This document shows positions 1 through 8,165 of a DNA stretch of 64,000 nt, one piece after another. The stretch covers positions 2,645,001-2,709,000 of the forward strand of contig NZ_CP015405.2 in assembly GCF_001689125.2 (NCBI RefSeq). The letters are read 5' to 3'. Position numbers and translations under genes: made by a program. Numbering within the stretch: the stretch's first letter is position 1; every line of letters begins with the position of its first letter. The stretch is from Blautia pseudococcoides. GTDB lineage: Bacteria > Bacillota > Clostridia > Lachnospirales > Lachnospiraceae. Below the pieces are notes generated by a model. That model ran no database searches, was not told the origin of the DNA, and saw nothing but the letters and a program-made list of their open reading frames with translations.

Positions 1-167
1 ATGTATATTTTTTCTTCCTCATAAACGTTGTCTATAATAAACTGTTCCAGGAAATCCTCATAATCGTACAGGACCCCGGCTTTCAGCTTTACCGACAGGG
101 AACCTGTATGAAAAAATAATATCTGGTTATTTTTAATGTCCACCTCAAAAATCACAGTGTAGACCAA
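1..167 (-). CDS. Partial small ORF running off the left edge
   Basis: An open frame without stops runs from a possible TTG start at 167 to the window edge, about 55 codons. It is preceded by an AAAGGTGG ribosome-site-like stretch. The visible peptide alternates hydrophobic strands (VYTVIFEVDIKNN, ILFFHTGSLSVKL) with an acidic end (DNVYEEEK). I do not recognise a family, and the start and the reality of the gene are uncertain because the 3' part is missing. Confidence 0.3.
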   Translation of the reverse strand, partial: MVYTVIFEVDIKNNQILFFHTGSLSVKLKAGVLYDYEDFLEQFIIDNVYEEEKIY

Positions 168-220
168 ACCTGCCACCACCTTTCATCATCAACGAATATC
201 TTAACGGTTCTATACCCTCA

Positions 221-292
221 CCGTAACGCTGGAAAATCCATGCCGAACCGCCTCCGGCTATGGGATTTTTGCCTGGCTGCTGAAGTGTTACC
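221..292. repeat. Dispersed imperfect palindrome, copy 1
   Basis: Two arms (CCGTAACGCTGGAAAATCC and GGGATTTTTGCCTGGCTGC) flank a short GC-rich loop and can pair imperfectly. The right arm, from ATGGGATTTTTGCC to GGCTGCTGAA, is almost identical to a second copy near 47.6 kb. A 9-bp direct repeat CGAATATCT lies just outside both ends (193-201 and 292-300), which could be a target-site duplication or chance. It may be a small REP- or MITE-like element. Confidence 0.55.
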
Positions 293-419
293 GAATATCT
301 ATTATATTACAACAATATAACACTATTGTAAACAATAATTGTTGGCTTATAATTTTATCCCTATTAAGGCATAATATAGTGCATATACTAAATTAGGGTA
401 AATCTGCACAGTATAGTGA

Positions 420-433
420 ATGGCATATGCCAT
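420..433. promoter_or_regulatory. Perfect 14-bp palindrome, candidate operator
   Basis: ATGGCATATGCCAT is a perfect palindrome 44 bp before the start codon of the XRE-family regulator, in an AT-rich leader. Small HTH regulators often bind such sites to control their own gene. That it is an operator is inferred from position and symmetry only. Confidence 0.4.
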
Positions 434-476
434 GCCTTTTATGGTTTGTGCAATGCTGCATATAGGGAGGTTTTTT

Positions 477-788
477 ATGAACATCGGTGAAAATCTTGCA
501 CAGCTCCGCAAAGATAAACAGATAAGTGTCTATAAACTCTCTCAATTAAGTGACGTTTCAATCAACTATATCAGAAGGGTAGAAAAGGGTGAGAGCATTC
601 CCAGCATAGAAATCCTGACCGCTCTGCTGTCTCCTCTTGGAATACGTCTCTCAGAGTTTTTTAAGGAGGGGGCTGATATTCTGTACCCATCACCTTATGA
701 AGCCGAACTGGTCCGCCTCTCCCGCCGGCTAAACAAGGAGCAGGCAGCGGCCCTTCTTAATCTGGCAAAGCTTTTGGCACAAAAATGA
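477..788 (+). CDS. XRE-family HTH transcriptional regulator
   Basis: A 103-residue cytoplasmic DNA-binding protein. The HTH_3/XRE fold covers about residues 5-60, with the typical LAQLRKDKQIS...LSQLSDVS...YIRRVEKGESIPS pattern; the remaining 40 residues are helical and may dimerise. The start at 477 is chosen because GGGAGG lies six bases upstream. An upstream in-frame ATG at 420 has no ribosome site and would run through the palindrome. It stands alone and ends at a terminator shared with the convergent molybdenum-enzyme operon. Target genes are unknown; autoregulation through the upstream palindrome is possible. Confidence 0.85.
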   Translation: MNIGENLAQLRKDKQISVYKLSQLSDVSINYIRRVEKGESIPSIEILTALLSPLGIRLSEFFKEGADILYPSPYEAELVRLSRRLNKEQAAALLNLAKLLAQK

Positions 789-822
789 GCAGTAAGTATG
801 CTCCTGCACACTTACTGCTCAT
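785..822. terminator. Bidirectional intrinsic terminator
   Basis: Inverted repeat ATGAGCAGTAAGT / ACTTACTGCTCAT followed by a T-run on the plus strand and preceded by A's (T's on the minus strand). It separates the convergent XRE regulator gene and the yqeC-mocA gene. Confidence 0.9.
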
Positions 823-826
823 TTTT

Positions 827-2206
827 TCATTCTATATTTCTCTTGTCCAATGACTGTCTGCTGTCATAATCATAAAGCTGAAGTTCCTCTTCCACATCAC
901 AGAGGAACACATCTTCCGGATATCTCTTCAAAACTCTTTTGCCTCCTGTATCCCCTGTAAGACACATCAGCTCCGGAATATATGTTTCATGGAAGATTAC
1001 AGGATTGCCTGTAGTATCTCCCTTCGCGAGGCACCCTATTTTCTTTCCGCTTCTCAAAAAACCATCCAGAAAACGGTTCACCGTATCCGCTCTCAGATGC
1101 GGCTGGTCAGCCACAAAAAAGCAGTAAAAATCTTCTCCTTTTTTATCCATGCCGCACGCACGCCTGCTTTCCAAGATTCCAAGTTTAAGGGAGGAGGAAA
1201 TGCCCAATGCACTCTCTTTATTTTCCACCGGACAAAAGCCGTTTTGGGCAGTCTCCTCCAATATGGTCTCATACTGGCTCACCACACAGACAGATGCAAT
1301 GTCCTCCCTGATTTCTTTTAACGTTCTGAGAATTTCCAAGGGATACTGATACATAGGCCTGCCGTTTAGCTCATAGAGCAGCTTGTTCTCCCCAAAACGC
1401 CTGGAAAATCCCGCCGCAAGTAAAATCAAATGAATTTTTAAGGGGACGGCAGCCGGGTCCGGGGGTCTGCAAAATACAGGTACACTGGTATGCTCCCCCA
1501 TTTCTGCCACCACTTTCCCGTCATCTGTCTGGTTCAGCAGAATCATCTGCTCCGCATCCGGAAACTTCGCTTTAAGAGGCTGCACATACCCTGCCTCCAG
1601 CAGGTATCCTGCAAGTCCGGGCGTCAGATACATATTGGATAAGCCGCCCTTACCTCCATTTTCTGCAAAGGCGGCCCCATTCATCCCCGCTTCGCAAACC
1701 AGCTTTTCTGCCTCCTCCATCCGGAAACAAATTTCCTCCAGAGGCCTTCCCATTGCCGGCATGCCTGCCAGGATCATAATATGGGTAGTTTCCTTCACGA
1801 TCACCGGCTCATAGGAAGACGGCACTTTAAAGGGATGACGCCTGGACCCGTCGGCCTCTATGACAACCGCGTCAAAAAAAGGCAGCACTGCGTTAAAGAC
1901 AGCCTCCGGCAAAGCCTTCATTTTCATCCCGCCCGGCCCGGATGTCCCGGCGGTCACCACAGGGCTCTTCTCTGCGGCGGCTTTTATTTCTTCCGGAGAT
2001 TTGTCTATGGCCCCATTTCTTCCTAAAAAAGCCGGATGCTCCATATGCGTAGTGGTAGTGACCAGAACTTTTTTTCCTTCTCCGGCCAGTTCCTCAGCCA
2101 ACAGATAAGCGCAGGTGGTCTTTCCCCCTGCGCCCACAAGGGAAATCACCGGCTTTTCCGACCATTTCCCCATACGTTTCAACATATCCAATAAACTTCT
2201 TTTCAT
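827..2206 (-). CDS. YqeC-MocA fusion: Se-hydroxylase accessory protein + molybdopterin cytidylyltransferase
   Basis: A 459-residue two-domain protein. Residues 1-250 match the YqeC family (selenium-dependent hydroxylase accessory protein): a P-loop-like GAGGKTT at 26-32, then TTTTHMEHP and a conserved EADGSRRHP near 117. Residues 257-459 are a MobA-like nucleotidyltransferase of the MocA type, with LLAAGFSRRFGENK at 262-275 and a GNPV segment late in the domain. MocA makes molybdopterin cytosine dinucleotide, the cofactor form used by xanthine-dehydrogenase-type enzymes, so it plausibly serves the dehydrogenase encoded upstream. YqeC and MocA/YgfJ are separate proteins in E. coli. It is the last gene of the operon and overlaps yqeB by 4 bp. 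The exact biochemical role of YqeC is not established. Confidence 0.9.
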   Translation of the reverse strand: MKRSLLDMLKRMGKWSEKPVISLVGAGGKTTCAYLLAEELAGEGKKVLVTTTTHMEHPAFLGRNGAIDKSPEEIKAAAEKSPVVTAGTSGPGGMKMKALPEAVFNAVLPFFDAVVIEADGSRRHPFKVPSSYEPVIVKETTHIMILAGMPAMGRPLEEICFRMEEAEKLVCEAGMNGAAFAENGGKGGLSNMYLTPGLAGYLLEAGYVQPLKAKFPDAEQMILLNQTDDGKVVAEMGEHTSVPVFCRPPDPAAVPLKIHLILLAAGFSRRFGENKLLYELNGRPMYQYPLEILRTLKEIREDIASVCVVSQYETILEETAQNGFCPVENKESALGISSSLKLGILESRRACGMDKKGEDFYCFFVADQPHLRADTVNRFLDGFLRSGKKIGCLAKGDTTGNPVIFHETYIPELMCLTGDTGGKRVLKRYPEDVFLCDVEEELQLYDYDSRQSLDKRNIE

Positions 2207-3018
2207 TTCAGCATACCCTTTTCAAAGGCACTCACCAGTTCCAGTACGCTGCCGGCAATACACCTGGCTTTATCTGAAATCAAGGCACAGTGCGCCCCGG
2301 ATTCCTCTCTTGGGTCCACATCCGCTGACTTAAAATGTTCTGTCACCTGGTATCCATCCTGCAGAATCCCCCGGAGCACACCGGAGATTTCTGTGATCTG
2401 TGGAAAGCGCTGCCCATCCGGGGTCTCCACATATCCTACCGGGTTCCCGGCTTCCACCCAGTCACCAATTGAGGCATTTGCCCGGAAAATACCGGCACGA
2501 TCCGAGTGGACCACCCGCTCTTTTCCATAGCCGCCAATCCTTCCCGGCACCCCTGTGTTTGGTATGGCACAGCCTTTATTCAGTATTCTGCCCAGATAGT
2601 GTCCCCGCTTTGTCTCAACCACATAATCCACATCCCGCCCGGCCTGGAACCCAGGCCCAAGGGCAATCGTCAGCTCAGCCATATCCCTTCGGGTACCCAG
2701 ATTCCGTTTTGCCAGAATTGCGTCCACCAGAATCTCCGGCTGCAGTACACCAAGTAAGCTGCATGCAGGGTCCACCAGGAGGACCGGGGACATGGGCGCC
2801 GCCAGCGCCAGCGCTTCTTCAGCGCTCTCCACTTTTCTGCATACCATACCCTCCACTTCTGTCTCCCCGTCGTAAACAGCCTGGGAAAAAGCCACAAGCC
2901 TGCGGATTGCGGAAGGCCTGTCATTCTCCAGTATAATGACAGGATACCCGCTTCTGCCCAGACGGTGGATCGTCCCTGTGGCCAGGTCGCCGCCGCCTCT
3001 TACTACAATTGGTCTCAT
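2203..3018 (-). CDS. yqeB: YqeB-type selenium-dependent molybdenum hydroxylase maturation protein
   Basis: A 271-residue protein of the YqeB/EF2563 family, found almost only beside selenium-dependent molybdenum hydroxylases. It opens with VVRGGGDLATGTIHRL, a Rossmann-like dinucleotide-binding start, followed by an XdhC-like body. The start at 3018 follows GGAGAGAAC; a longer upstream reading lacks such a site. YqeB is thought to help install the labile selenium cofactor, but the reaction is not established. It lies between yedF and yqeC-mocA in the leftward operon. Confidence 0.88.
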   Translation of the reverse strand: MRPIVVRGGGDLATGTIHRLGRSGYPVIILENDRPSAIRRLVAFSQAVYDGETEVEGMVCRKVESAEEALALAAPMSPVLLVDPACSLLGVLQPEILVDAILAKRNLGTRRDMAELTIALGPGFQAGRDVDYVVETKRGHYLGRILNKGCAIPNTGVPGRIGGYGKERVVHSDRAGIFRANASIGDWVEAGNPVGYVETPDGQRFPQITEISGVLRGILQDGYQVTEHFKSADVDPREESGAHCALISDKARCIAGSVLELVSAFEKGMLK

Positions 3019-3049
3019 GATCTGTTCTCTCCTAACCTGCTTATGCCGC

Positions 3050-3664
3050 CTATGGGCGTATGATCTTGACGGCATCCGCCTGTTTTTCCACGATTTCATA
3101 CATATTGGTCACTCTGCCCACAGCCAGTTTTTCCGTGATCCCATAATGATTCAAACAGGTCCCGCAGGTGAGGATCTCCACACCTTCCCCGTCAAGCGTT
3201 TTCAGGTCCTCCAATGACTCAGAGCCCTCACAGGACAGATGTGCACCTCCATTATATAACAGTACCGTTTTCGGAAGTTTCGGAAGCTGTGTCAGGGCAT
3301 AGATAAATCCTTTCATCAGGAGCTTTCCCAGCACCTCGTCCCCGTTACCCATTTCATTTGAGGAGATGACCACAACGGTGTTGTCCCCGGAGGGAACGGA
3401 ACAGTTTACCGGTATTTCTGTCTCTGTCTGGTTTTCATTTTCCTGGGTCACTGTAATTCTTACGCTGAATTCCTTTTCCCCAAGCTTTGTGGACGCATAC
3501 TCCGCCTTCTGTGATCCTGCCAGTTTACGCAGATTTTCCACTGCCATCTCATTATCCACTGTGATGAGGACTACATCTCCCCGGCTGCATGTATCCATGG
3601 CCTTCTTTGCTAATATGACCGGTTTCGGGCAGGCAAGCCCTCTTGCATCAATATTCTGCTCCAT
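3050..3664 (-). CDS. yedF: Selenium metabolism protein YedF (TusA-like + DsrE-like)
   Basis: A 204-residue protein. Residues 1-70 are a TusA/SirA-like domain with the signature DARGLACPKP; Cys12 corresponds to the sulfur/selenium-carrying cysteine. Residues 95-204 are a DsrE-like domain with NGGAHLSCEGS and ILTCGTCLNHYG, which hold three further cysteines. This two-domain form defines the YedF family that co-occurs with selenium traits; it probably carries persulfide or selenide to the molybdenum hydroxylase. The start at 3664 follows AAAAGGTGAT; the longer reading frame upstream overlaps the end of hyuA and is not used. Confidence 0.9.
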   Translation of the reverse strand: MEQNIDARGLACPKPVILAKKAMDTCSRGDVVLITVDNEMAVENLRKLAGSQKAEYASTKLGEKEFSVRITVTQENENQTETEIPVNCSVPSGDNTVVVISSNEMGNGDEVLGKLLMKGFIYALTQLPKLPKTVLLYNGGAHLSCEGSESLEDLKTLDGEGVEILTCGTCLNHYGITEKLAVGRVTNMYEIVEKQADAVKIIRP

Positions 3665-3686
3665 AATATCACCTTTTCTGTATATT

Positions 3687-5066
3687 TTACCGAGGTGCCG
3701 TATATTTCTTTCTGGGCACATATCTGCCCGCTTTTTCTACCTGTACTGCACCTTTGTCTACTACAAGAGTACCATGCAAATAGACTTTGTCAATACATCC
3801 TTTTATTTTTGTTCCCTCAAAGGGAGCATAATCCATAGCATAATGCTGGGCGGCCGCTGTGATCACAGCCTCCTTCTCCGGATCTATAACAACCAGGTCC
3901 GCAGTGCTTCCCGGGGCAGCGCATCCCTTCTCCGGGTACATCCCATAAAGCTTCGCCGGATTTTCAGACAGGAGACGGCACATCTGTTCCAGGGAGATCC
4001 TGCCTTCCCTGACTCCATAGGTATAGAGAAGGGTTCCCCTTGTCTCCACACCCGGCATACCGTTGGGTATTTTTGTAAAATCCTCTTTTCCCATAGCTTT
4101 CTGCTTGGTAGTAAAACTACAGTGGTCCGTGGAAACTGTCTGTACCCGCTCTTCTTTTAGTGCCTTCCAAAGACATTCCTGATCTTTTTTCTTCCTGAGT
4201 GGAGGAGAGATCACATATTTTGCCGCCTCCGGGCCACCCTGTTCATAGAGACTGTCATCCATAAGCAGATACTGGGGACAGGTCTCTGCATACACTTCCT
4301 GCCCTCTGGCTCTGGCCTCCTCAATTTCCCGGTATGCCTCCTCACAGGTCAGATGCACCACGATAATGGGCGTACCGGCAGTCTGGGCAGTCACAAGCAG
4401 ACGGTGTACAGCCTCAGCCTCAAACTGGGCAGGACGTACTTGGGGATGTGTATCCGCATCCATCCTGCCCTGTGCTTTCGCCTCCCGAATCAGCGCGTCG
4501 ATCATATCCGCATTTTCACAGTGCACCCCTGCGATTCCGCCCATATCCTTCAGTCGTTTCAACACCTCATATATTTCACCGTCATTTAGTTTCATGGCGG
4601 GATATGTCATATACAGTTTAAAAGTAGTCACACCCGCTGCGATCATATCTTCGATCTGGGCAAAGGTCTGCTCATTCCAGTCTGATATGGCCATGTGGAA
4701 CCCGTAATCGCAGGAGGCTTTCCCATCCGCTTTTTGGTGCCAGTTGGCAAGCGCCTCCTTCAGAGTCTCCCCCTTATTCTGTGTGGCAAAGTCAACAATG
4801 GTGGTCGTCCCTCCGGCTATGGCGGCAAGGGTCCCGCTGGCAAAGTCATCTGCTGTCACGGTACCGGACACCTCCAGGTCAAAATGTGTATGCGCGTCGA
4901 TGAATCCCGGAAATATCAGTTTTCCTTCCAGATCCAGGATCTCATCTGCTTCCTCGGGGGATATGTTCTCTTCCACCCTGCATATAGTCTCCCCGTCAAT
5001 GAGAATATCCTTTTTTCCGCTCTCCTGTCCATTCACAACGGTTCCATTCTGCAAAAGCAGTTTCAT
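3687..5066 (-). CDS. hyuA: D-hydantoinase / dihydropyrimidinase-type amidohydrolase HyuA
   Basis: A 459-residue cyclic-amidase of the amidohydrolase superfamily. Metal ligands are visible: DAHTHFD with His59 and His61, the carboxylated lysine in FKLYMTYP (Lys150), histidines in GVHCEN and VVHLTCEE, and the late aspartate in STDHCSF. Hydantoinases open five- and six-membered cyclic ureides to carbamoyl amino acids; beside xanthine dehydrogenase and the YgeXYW set, the likely substrate is a cyclic intermediate of purine breakdown. It sits six bp after xdh in the same operon. The true substrate cannot be read from sequence. Confidence 0.9.
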   Translation of the reverse strand: MKLLLQNGTVVNGQESGKKDILIDGETICRVEENISPEEADEILDLEGKLIFPGFIDAHTHFDLEVSGTVTADDFASGTLAAIAGGTTTIVDFATQNKGETLKEALANWHQKADGKASCDYGFHMAISDWNEQTFAQIEDMIAAGVTTFKLYMTYPAMKLNDGEIYEVLKRLKDMGGIAGVHCENADMIDALIREAKAQGRMDADTHPQVRPAQFEAEAVHRLLVTAQTAGTPIIVVHLTCEEAYREIEEARARGQEVYAETCPQYLLMDDSLYEQGGPEAAKYVISPPLRKKKDQECLWKALKEERVQTVSTDHCSFTTKQKAMGKEDFTKIPNGMPGVETRGTLLYTYGVREGRISLEQMCRLLSENPAKLYGMYPEKGCAAPGSTADLVVIDPEKEAVITAAAQHYAMDYAPFEGTKIKGCIDKVYLHGTLVVDKGAVQVEKAGRYVPRKKYTAPR

Positions 5067-5072
5067 ATGACC

Positions 5073-7643
5073 TCACCCTTTCTTCTTTTCTTTCCTGTAA
5101 AATGTATTTTCCAGGGGCAGTTTTCTCCGCTCCACCCCATCCAGTCTGTAATAAGCATGGGCACACGCAGGCGCTGTCGGTACCGTAGAGATTTCTCCCA
5201 CACCCTTTGCGCCATAAGCTTCTGTCAGCACTTTGGGAGAAGTGACCAGAACGGACTTGATTTCCGGTGTGGCGGTTGCTCTGAAAAGTCCCAGTTTTCC
5301 GTAACTCAGCACAGGCCTTCCGTCCACCATAGGGAAATCCTCTGTAAACGCATAGCCTAGCCCCATGACTACACCGCCTTCCACCTGTCCTTCACAGGAC
5401 TGTACATTGATCACAGTTCCCACATCATGGGCTGCCACAACCTCAGTCACTTTTCCGCACTCATCCAGAATCACCACTTGGGTTGCATATCCATATGCAA
5501 TATGGCTTACCGGATGCTTTTTCGGGGAACCCATAGCATCTGTCTCCCCATTATATTCTGCATAAAATTCTTTGCCTTCCAGCTCTACCAGCGATTTCTT
5601 TTCCTGCAGGGCTTCTTTTAATTTAAGTGCCGCCCTCCGCGTGGCCTCCCCTGTAAACAAGGTCTGTCTGGATGCCGTACTGGTGCCGGAGTCCGGTGTG
5701 TCCATGGTATTGGCCTTCTTATGTACCACCTGGTCAGCTCTCAGCCCCGTGGTTTCACAGACGATCTGTATGGCTACAGTGCCCACGCCCTGCCCCATAC
5801 ATGCGGCTGAGGTGAGTACCTCTGCTTTTCCCTCCCGGATTCTCAGGTTACACCTGCCCACATCCGGGTTTCCCACACCAATACCGCTGTTTTTCATGCA
5901 GGAAGCAATCCCTGCGTAGGGATGGGCATCGTAGATATCCTTTACAGCTTCCAGTGTCTGCGCCAGCGCGCAGTCTACAGTGGCGATCTGGCCGTTTGGC
6001 AGCGTCTGTCCCGGACGGATCGCGTTCCTGTAACGGATCTCCCACGGGGTGATCCCCACCTGCTCAGCCAGCAGGTCCAGATTAAATTCTGTAGCAAAAC
6101 AGCTCTGGGTTACGCCAAATCCCCTGTATGCGCCTGCCGGTATATTATTCGTATAGACACCGTAGCCGGTAATCTCCACATCCTGGTAATTATAAGGCCC
6201 TGCTGCATGGGTACAGGCCCGCTCCAGCACCGGACTTCCCAAAGAGGCATAGGCTCCTGTATCCGCGTAAATCACTGCTTTCATTCCTGTCAGATATCCG
6301 TTTTCATCACAGGCCGTGGTAAAATCCATCTCCATGGCATGGCGCTTCACATGACACATAAGGCTCTCCGCCCTGGAAAAGCGGACTTTGACCGGACGCT
6401 TCAACAGCCAGGCACACAGGGCCGCATGATGCTGCACACTCATGTCCTCCTTACCCCCAAAACCGCCGCCTACCAGCATGGATTCCACCTTCACTTTCTC
6501 CAGGGGAATCTGTAGAATACCGGATATCTCCCTCTGCTCATCATAAACAGACTGGCCTGACGTATACAGATGTACTCCGTCCTCCCCCTCCGGAAAGGCA
6601 ATGGCACACTCCGGTTCCATAAACGCATGGTCTGTAAAAGGCAGACTGTAATGACGTGTCACCACATATTTGGAACTCCTGATGGCCGCATCTGCGTCTC
6701 CCCGGACACACTGCTTCTTAGCCAGCAGATTTCCCTCCTCATGTACCTTAGGCGCGTCTTCTTCCAGCGCCCTTCTGGGATCTGTCACCGGCTGCAGTTC
6801 TTCTGCATCCACTTCGATCAGACTTAACACTTCATCCAGGTTCTCCCTGTAGTTCACCACTGCAAGCGCCAGCGCATCCCCCACATATCTGGTGATTCCG
6901 CCTTCCGGGATCATCACGTCCCAGTCTTTTTTAATATGGCCGCAGATATTCTCCGGCACATCTTTTGCCGTATAGACAGCCACACAGTCAGGGTGAGCCA
7001 GTGCCTTTCCTATATTAATATGGTTGATCCGGCATCTGGGATAAGGGGAGCGCAGTGCCTTTGCATAAGCCATATCCGGCAGTACAATATCATCCACATA
7101 TCTGCCTGTACCGCGAACCTTTTCCTCTGCATCTACACGTTTGAACCTGCGTGTGATTCCGCTCTCCTCTTCCTCCCCGGGAATCTCACGTTTTTCCCTA
7201 AAGAAATCCGCTGCCATGAGGATCGCTTCCTCTATCTTTTTATATCCGGTACAGCGGCAGATATTGCCGTGGATCGCTTTCTTCACATCCTGCCTGGTTG
7301 GATTTAAGTTTACATCCAGCAAAGCCTTGGCAGAGATGATCATGCCCGGAATACAAAAACCGCACTGTACAGCCCCTGCCTCAGCAAAACAGTGTACATA
7401 CACTTTCATCTCCTCTTCCGGGATTCCTTCCACTGTAGTCACATGCCTGCCGTCCACTTTAGACAGCTTGACTACACAGGCCTTCCTCTTTTTCCCGTCC
7501 ACCAGAACCGTGCAGGTTCCGCAGGCCCCCTCACTGCATCCTTCCTTGACGGCTGTAAGTCCCAGTTCATCCCTGAGATAGTCCAGAAGCCTGCCCTCCT
7601 TCTCACTTCCGCATTCTTTTCCATTAACATAGAACGTATACAT
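5073..7643 (-). CDS. Selenium-dependent xanthine dehydrogenase (2Fe-2S + molybdopterin domains fused)
   Basis: An 856-residue molybdenum hydroxylase. Residues 1-150 hold two [2Fe-2S] clusters: C36-x4-C41-x2-C44...C56 (plant-type) and C94-x2-C97...C129-x-C131. From about residue 170 to the end is the large molybdopterin domain, with GGGFGGKED, GAYRGFG and AYGAKGVGEI at the active site. The layout matches the 'selenium-dependent xanthine dehydrogenase' family, in which selenium is a labile cofactor ligand rather than selenocysteine, and no in-frame UGA is needed here. No FAD subunit is encoded nearby, so the electron acceptor is unknown. Start 7643 follows GGGAGGG; an upstream ATG at 7739 lacks one. 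The presumed reaction is hydroxylation of hypoxanthine/xanthine, or the reverse. Confidence 0.9.
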   Translation of the reverse strand: MYTFYVNGKECGSEKEGRLLDYLRDELGLTAVKEGCSEGACGTCTVLVDGKKRKACVVKLSKVDGRHVTTVEGIPEEEMKVYVHCFAEAGAVQCGFCIPGMIISAKALLDVNLNPTRQDVKKAIHGNICRCTGYKKIEEAILMAADFFREKREIPGEEEESGITRRFKRVDAEEKVRGTGRYVDDIVLPDMAYAKALRSPYPRCRINHINIGKALAHPDCVAVYTAKDVPENICGHIKKDWDVMIPEGGITRYVGDALALAVVNYRENLDEVLSLIEVDAEELQPVTDPRRALEEDAPKVHEEGNLLAKKQCVRGDADAAIRSSKYVVTRHYSLPFTDHAFMEPECAIAFPEGEDGVHLYTSGQSVYDEQREISGILQIPLEKVKVESMLVGGGFGGKEDMSVQHHAALCAWLLKRPVKVRFSRAESLMCHVKRHAMEMDFTTACDENGYLTGMKAVIYADTGAYASLGSPVLERACTHAAGPYNYQDVEITGYGVYTNNIPAGAYRGFGVTQSCFATEFNLDLLAEQVGITPWEIRYRNAIRPGQTLPNGQIATVDCALAQTLEAVKDIYDAHPYAGIASCMKNSGIGVGNPDVGRCNLRIREGKAEVLTSAACMGQGVGTVAIQIVCETTGLRADQVVHKKANTMDTPDSGTSTASRQTLFTGEATRRAALKLKEALQEKKSLVELEGKEFYAEYNGETDAMGSPKKHPVSHIAYGYATQVVILDECGKVTEVVAAHDVGTVINVQSCEGQVEGGVVMGLGYAFTEDFPMVDGRPVLSYGKLGLFRATATPEIKSVLVTSPKVLTEAYGAKGVGEISTVPTAPACAHAYYRLDGVERRKLPLENTFYRKEKKKG

Positions 7644-7742
7644 AAAACCCTCCCATCCGGAACCATCTATATGGTCCCCCTTTCCTACACCAATACATAA
7701 CGATCCAATCAACTTGGTCGTTTCCGGGTATCCGTCCATACA

Positions 7743-7979
7743 TTACACCAATACTTCATAAATACCCTCGTACAGGACTCCGTGTTCCTGCATCATTTTC
7801 TCCGTTCTCTCTTTCTCCTGAACCTCCGTACACCAGGACAGGCCGCATCCGGCTGACACTGCTCTCGGCAGGGGGATCAGACGCCCGGGAAGTCCCTGTT
7901 CCCTGCACATCTTTTCCATCCCCATAGCCCTGGTCGTGGTTCCGAACGTAACCACCAGCTTTAATGTTCTCTCTCTCAT
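7743..7979 (-). CDS. DUF3343 putative Se/S carrier-like protein
   Basis: A 78-residue protein of the DUF3343 / Se_S_carrier-like family. Typical features are visible: an N-terminal strand (KLVVTFGTTTRAMGMEKM), RLIPLPR, and the conserved cysteine in SAGCGLSW. It is the first gene of the leftward selenium-hydroxylase operon, which fits a role in moving selenium or sulfur to the enzyme; that role is inferred from context. ATG 7979 is seven bases after GGAAGG and is preferred over ATG 7985. A second cysteine (SWCTEV) follows the first by five residues. Confidence 0.8.
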   Translation of the reverse strand: MRERTLKLVVTFGTTTRAMGMEKMCREQGLPGRLIPLPRAVSAGCGLSWCTEVQEKERTEKMMQEHGVLYEGIYEVLV

Positions 7980-8003
7980 ATTCATGCCTTCCTTGATATC
8001 CTA

Positions 8004-8032
8004 ACTATAACACCTGCAGACCCTTATTTCAA
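8004..8032 (-). promoter_or_regulatory. Promoter of the leftward selenium-hydroxylase operon
   Basis: On the minus strand TTGAAA, 17 bp, TATAGT, ending about 20 bp before the DUF3343 ribosome site. It lies back to back with the promoter of the ygeX operon, so one regulator in this gap could control both. Confidence 0.75.
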
Positions 8033-8093
8033 GGGATTGGACGCACTTTTCCAAAAAATATTTAGATAACCTAAAAGTTTTTGTAAAAACCTC

Positions 8094-8121
8094 TTGCAAT
8101 CTCAAAAAAGTATGCTATGAT
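8094..8121 (+). promoter_or_regulatory. Promoter of the rightward regulator-ygeXYW-yqeA operon
   Basis: TTGCAA, 16 bp, TATGAT, 45 bp before the regulator start codon. The bases just upstream contain AAAGTTTTTGTAAAAACCT, an imperfect inverted repeat that could be an operator. Confidence 0.65.
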
Positions 8122-8165
8122 GGAATTAACAAGAAAAACAAAACCTGTCAGAAAGGAGCTTTCTT

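Noticed and set aside
3366..4160. Plus-strand ORF of 264 codons
   Set aside because: Antisense to yedF and hyuA, which have clear catalytic motifs; no ribosome site and no recognisable domain.
5073..7643. Selenocysteine in the dehydrogenase
   Set aside because: The frame has no internal UGA and the family uses selenium as a labile cofactor, so no SECIS element is expected.
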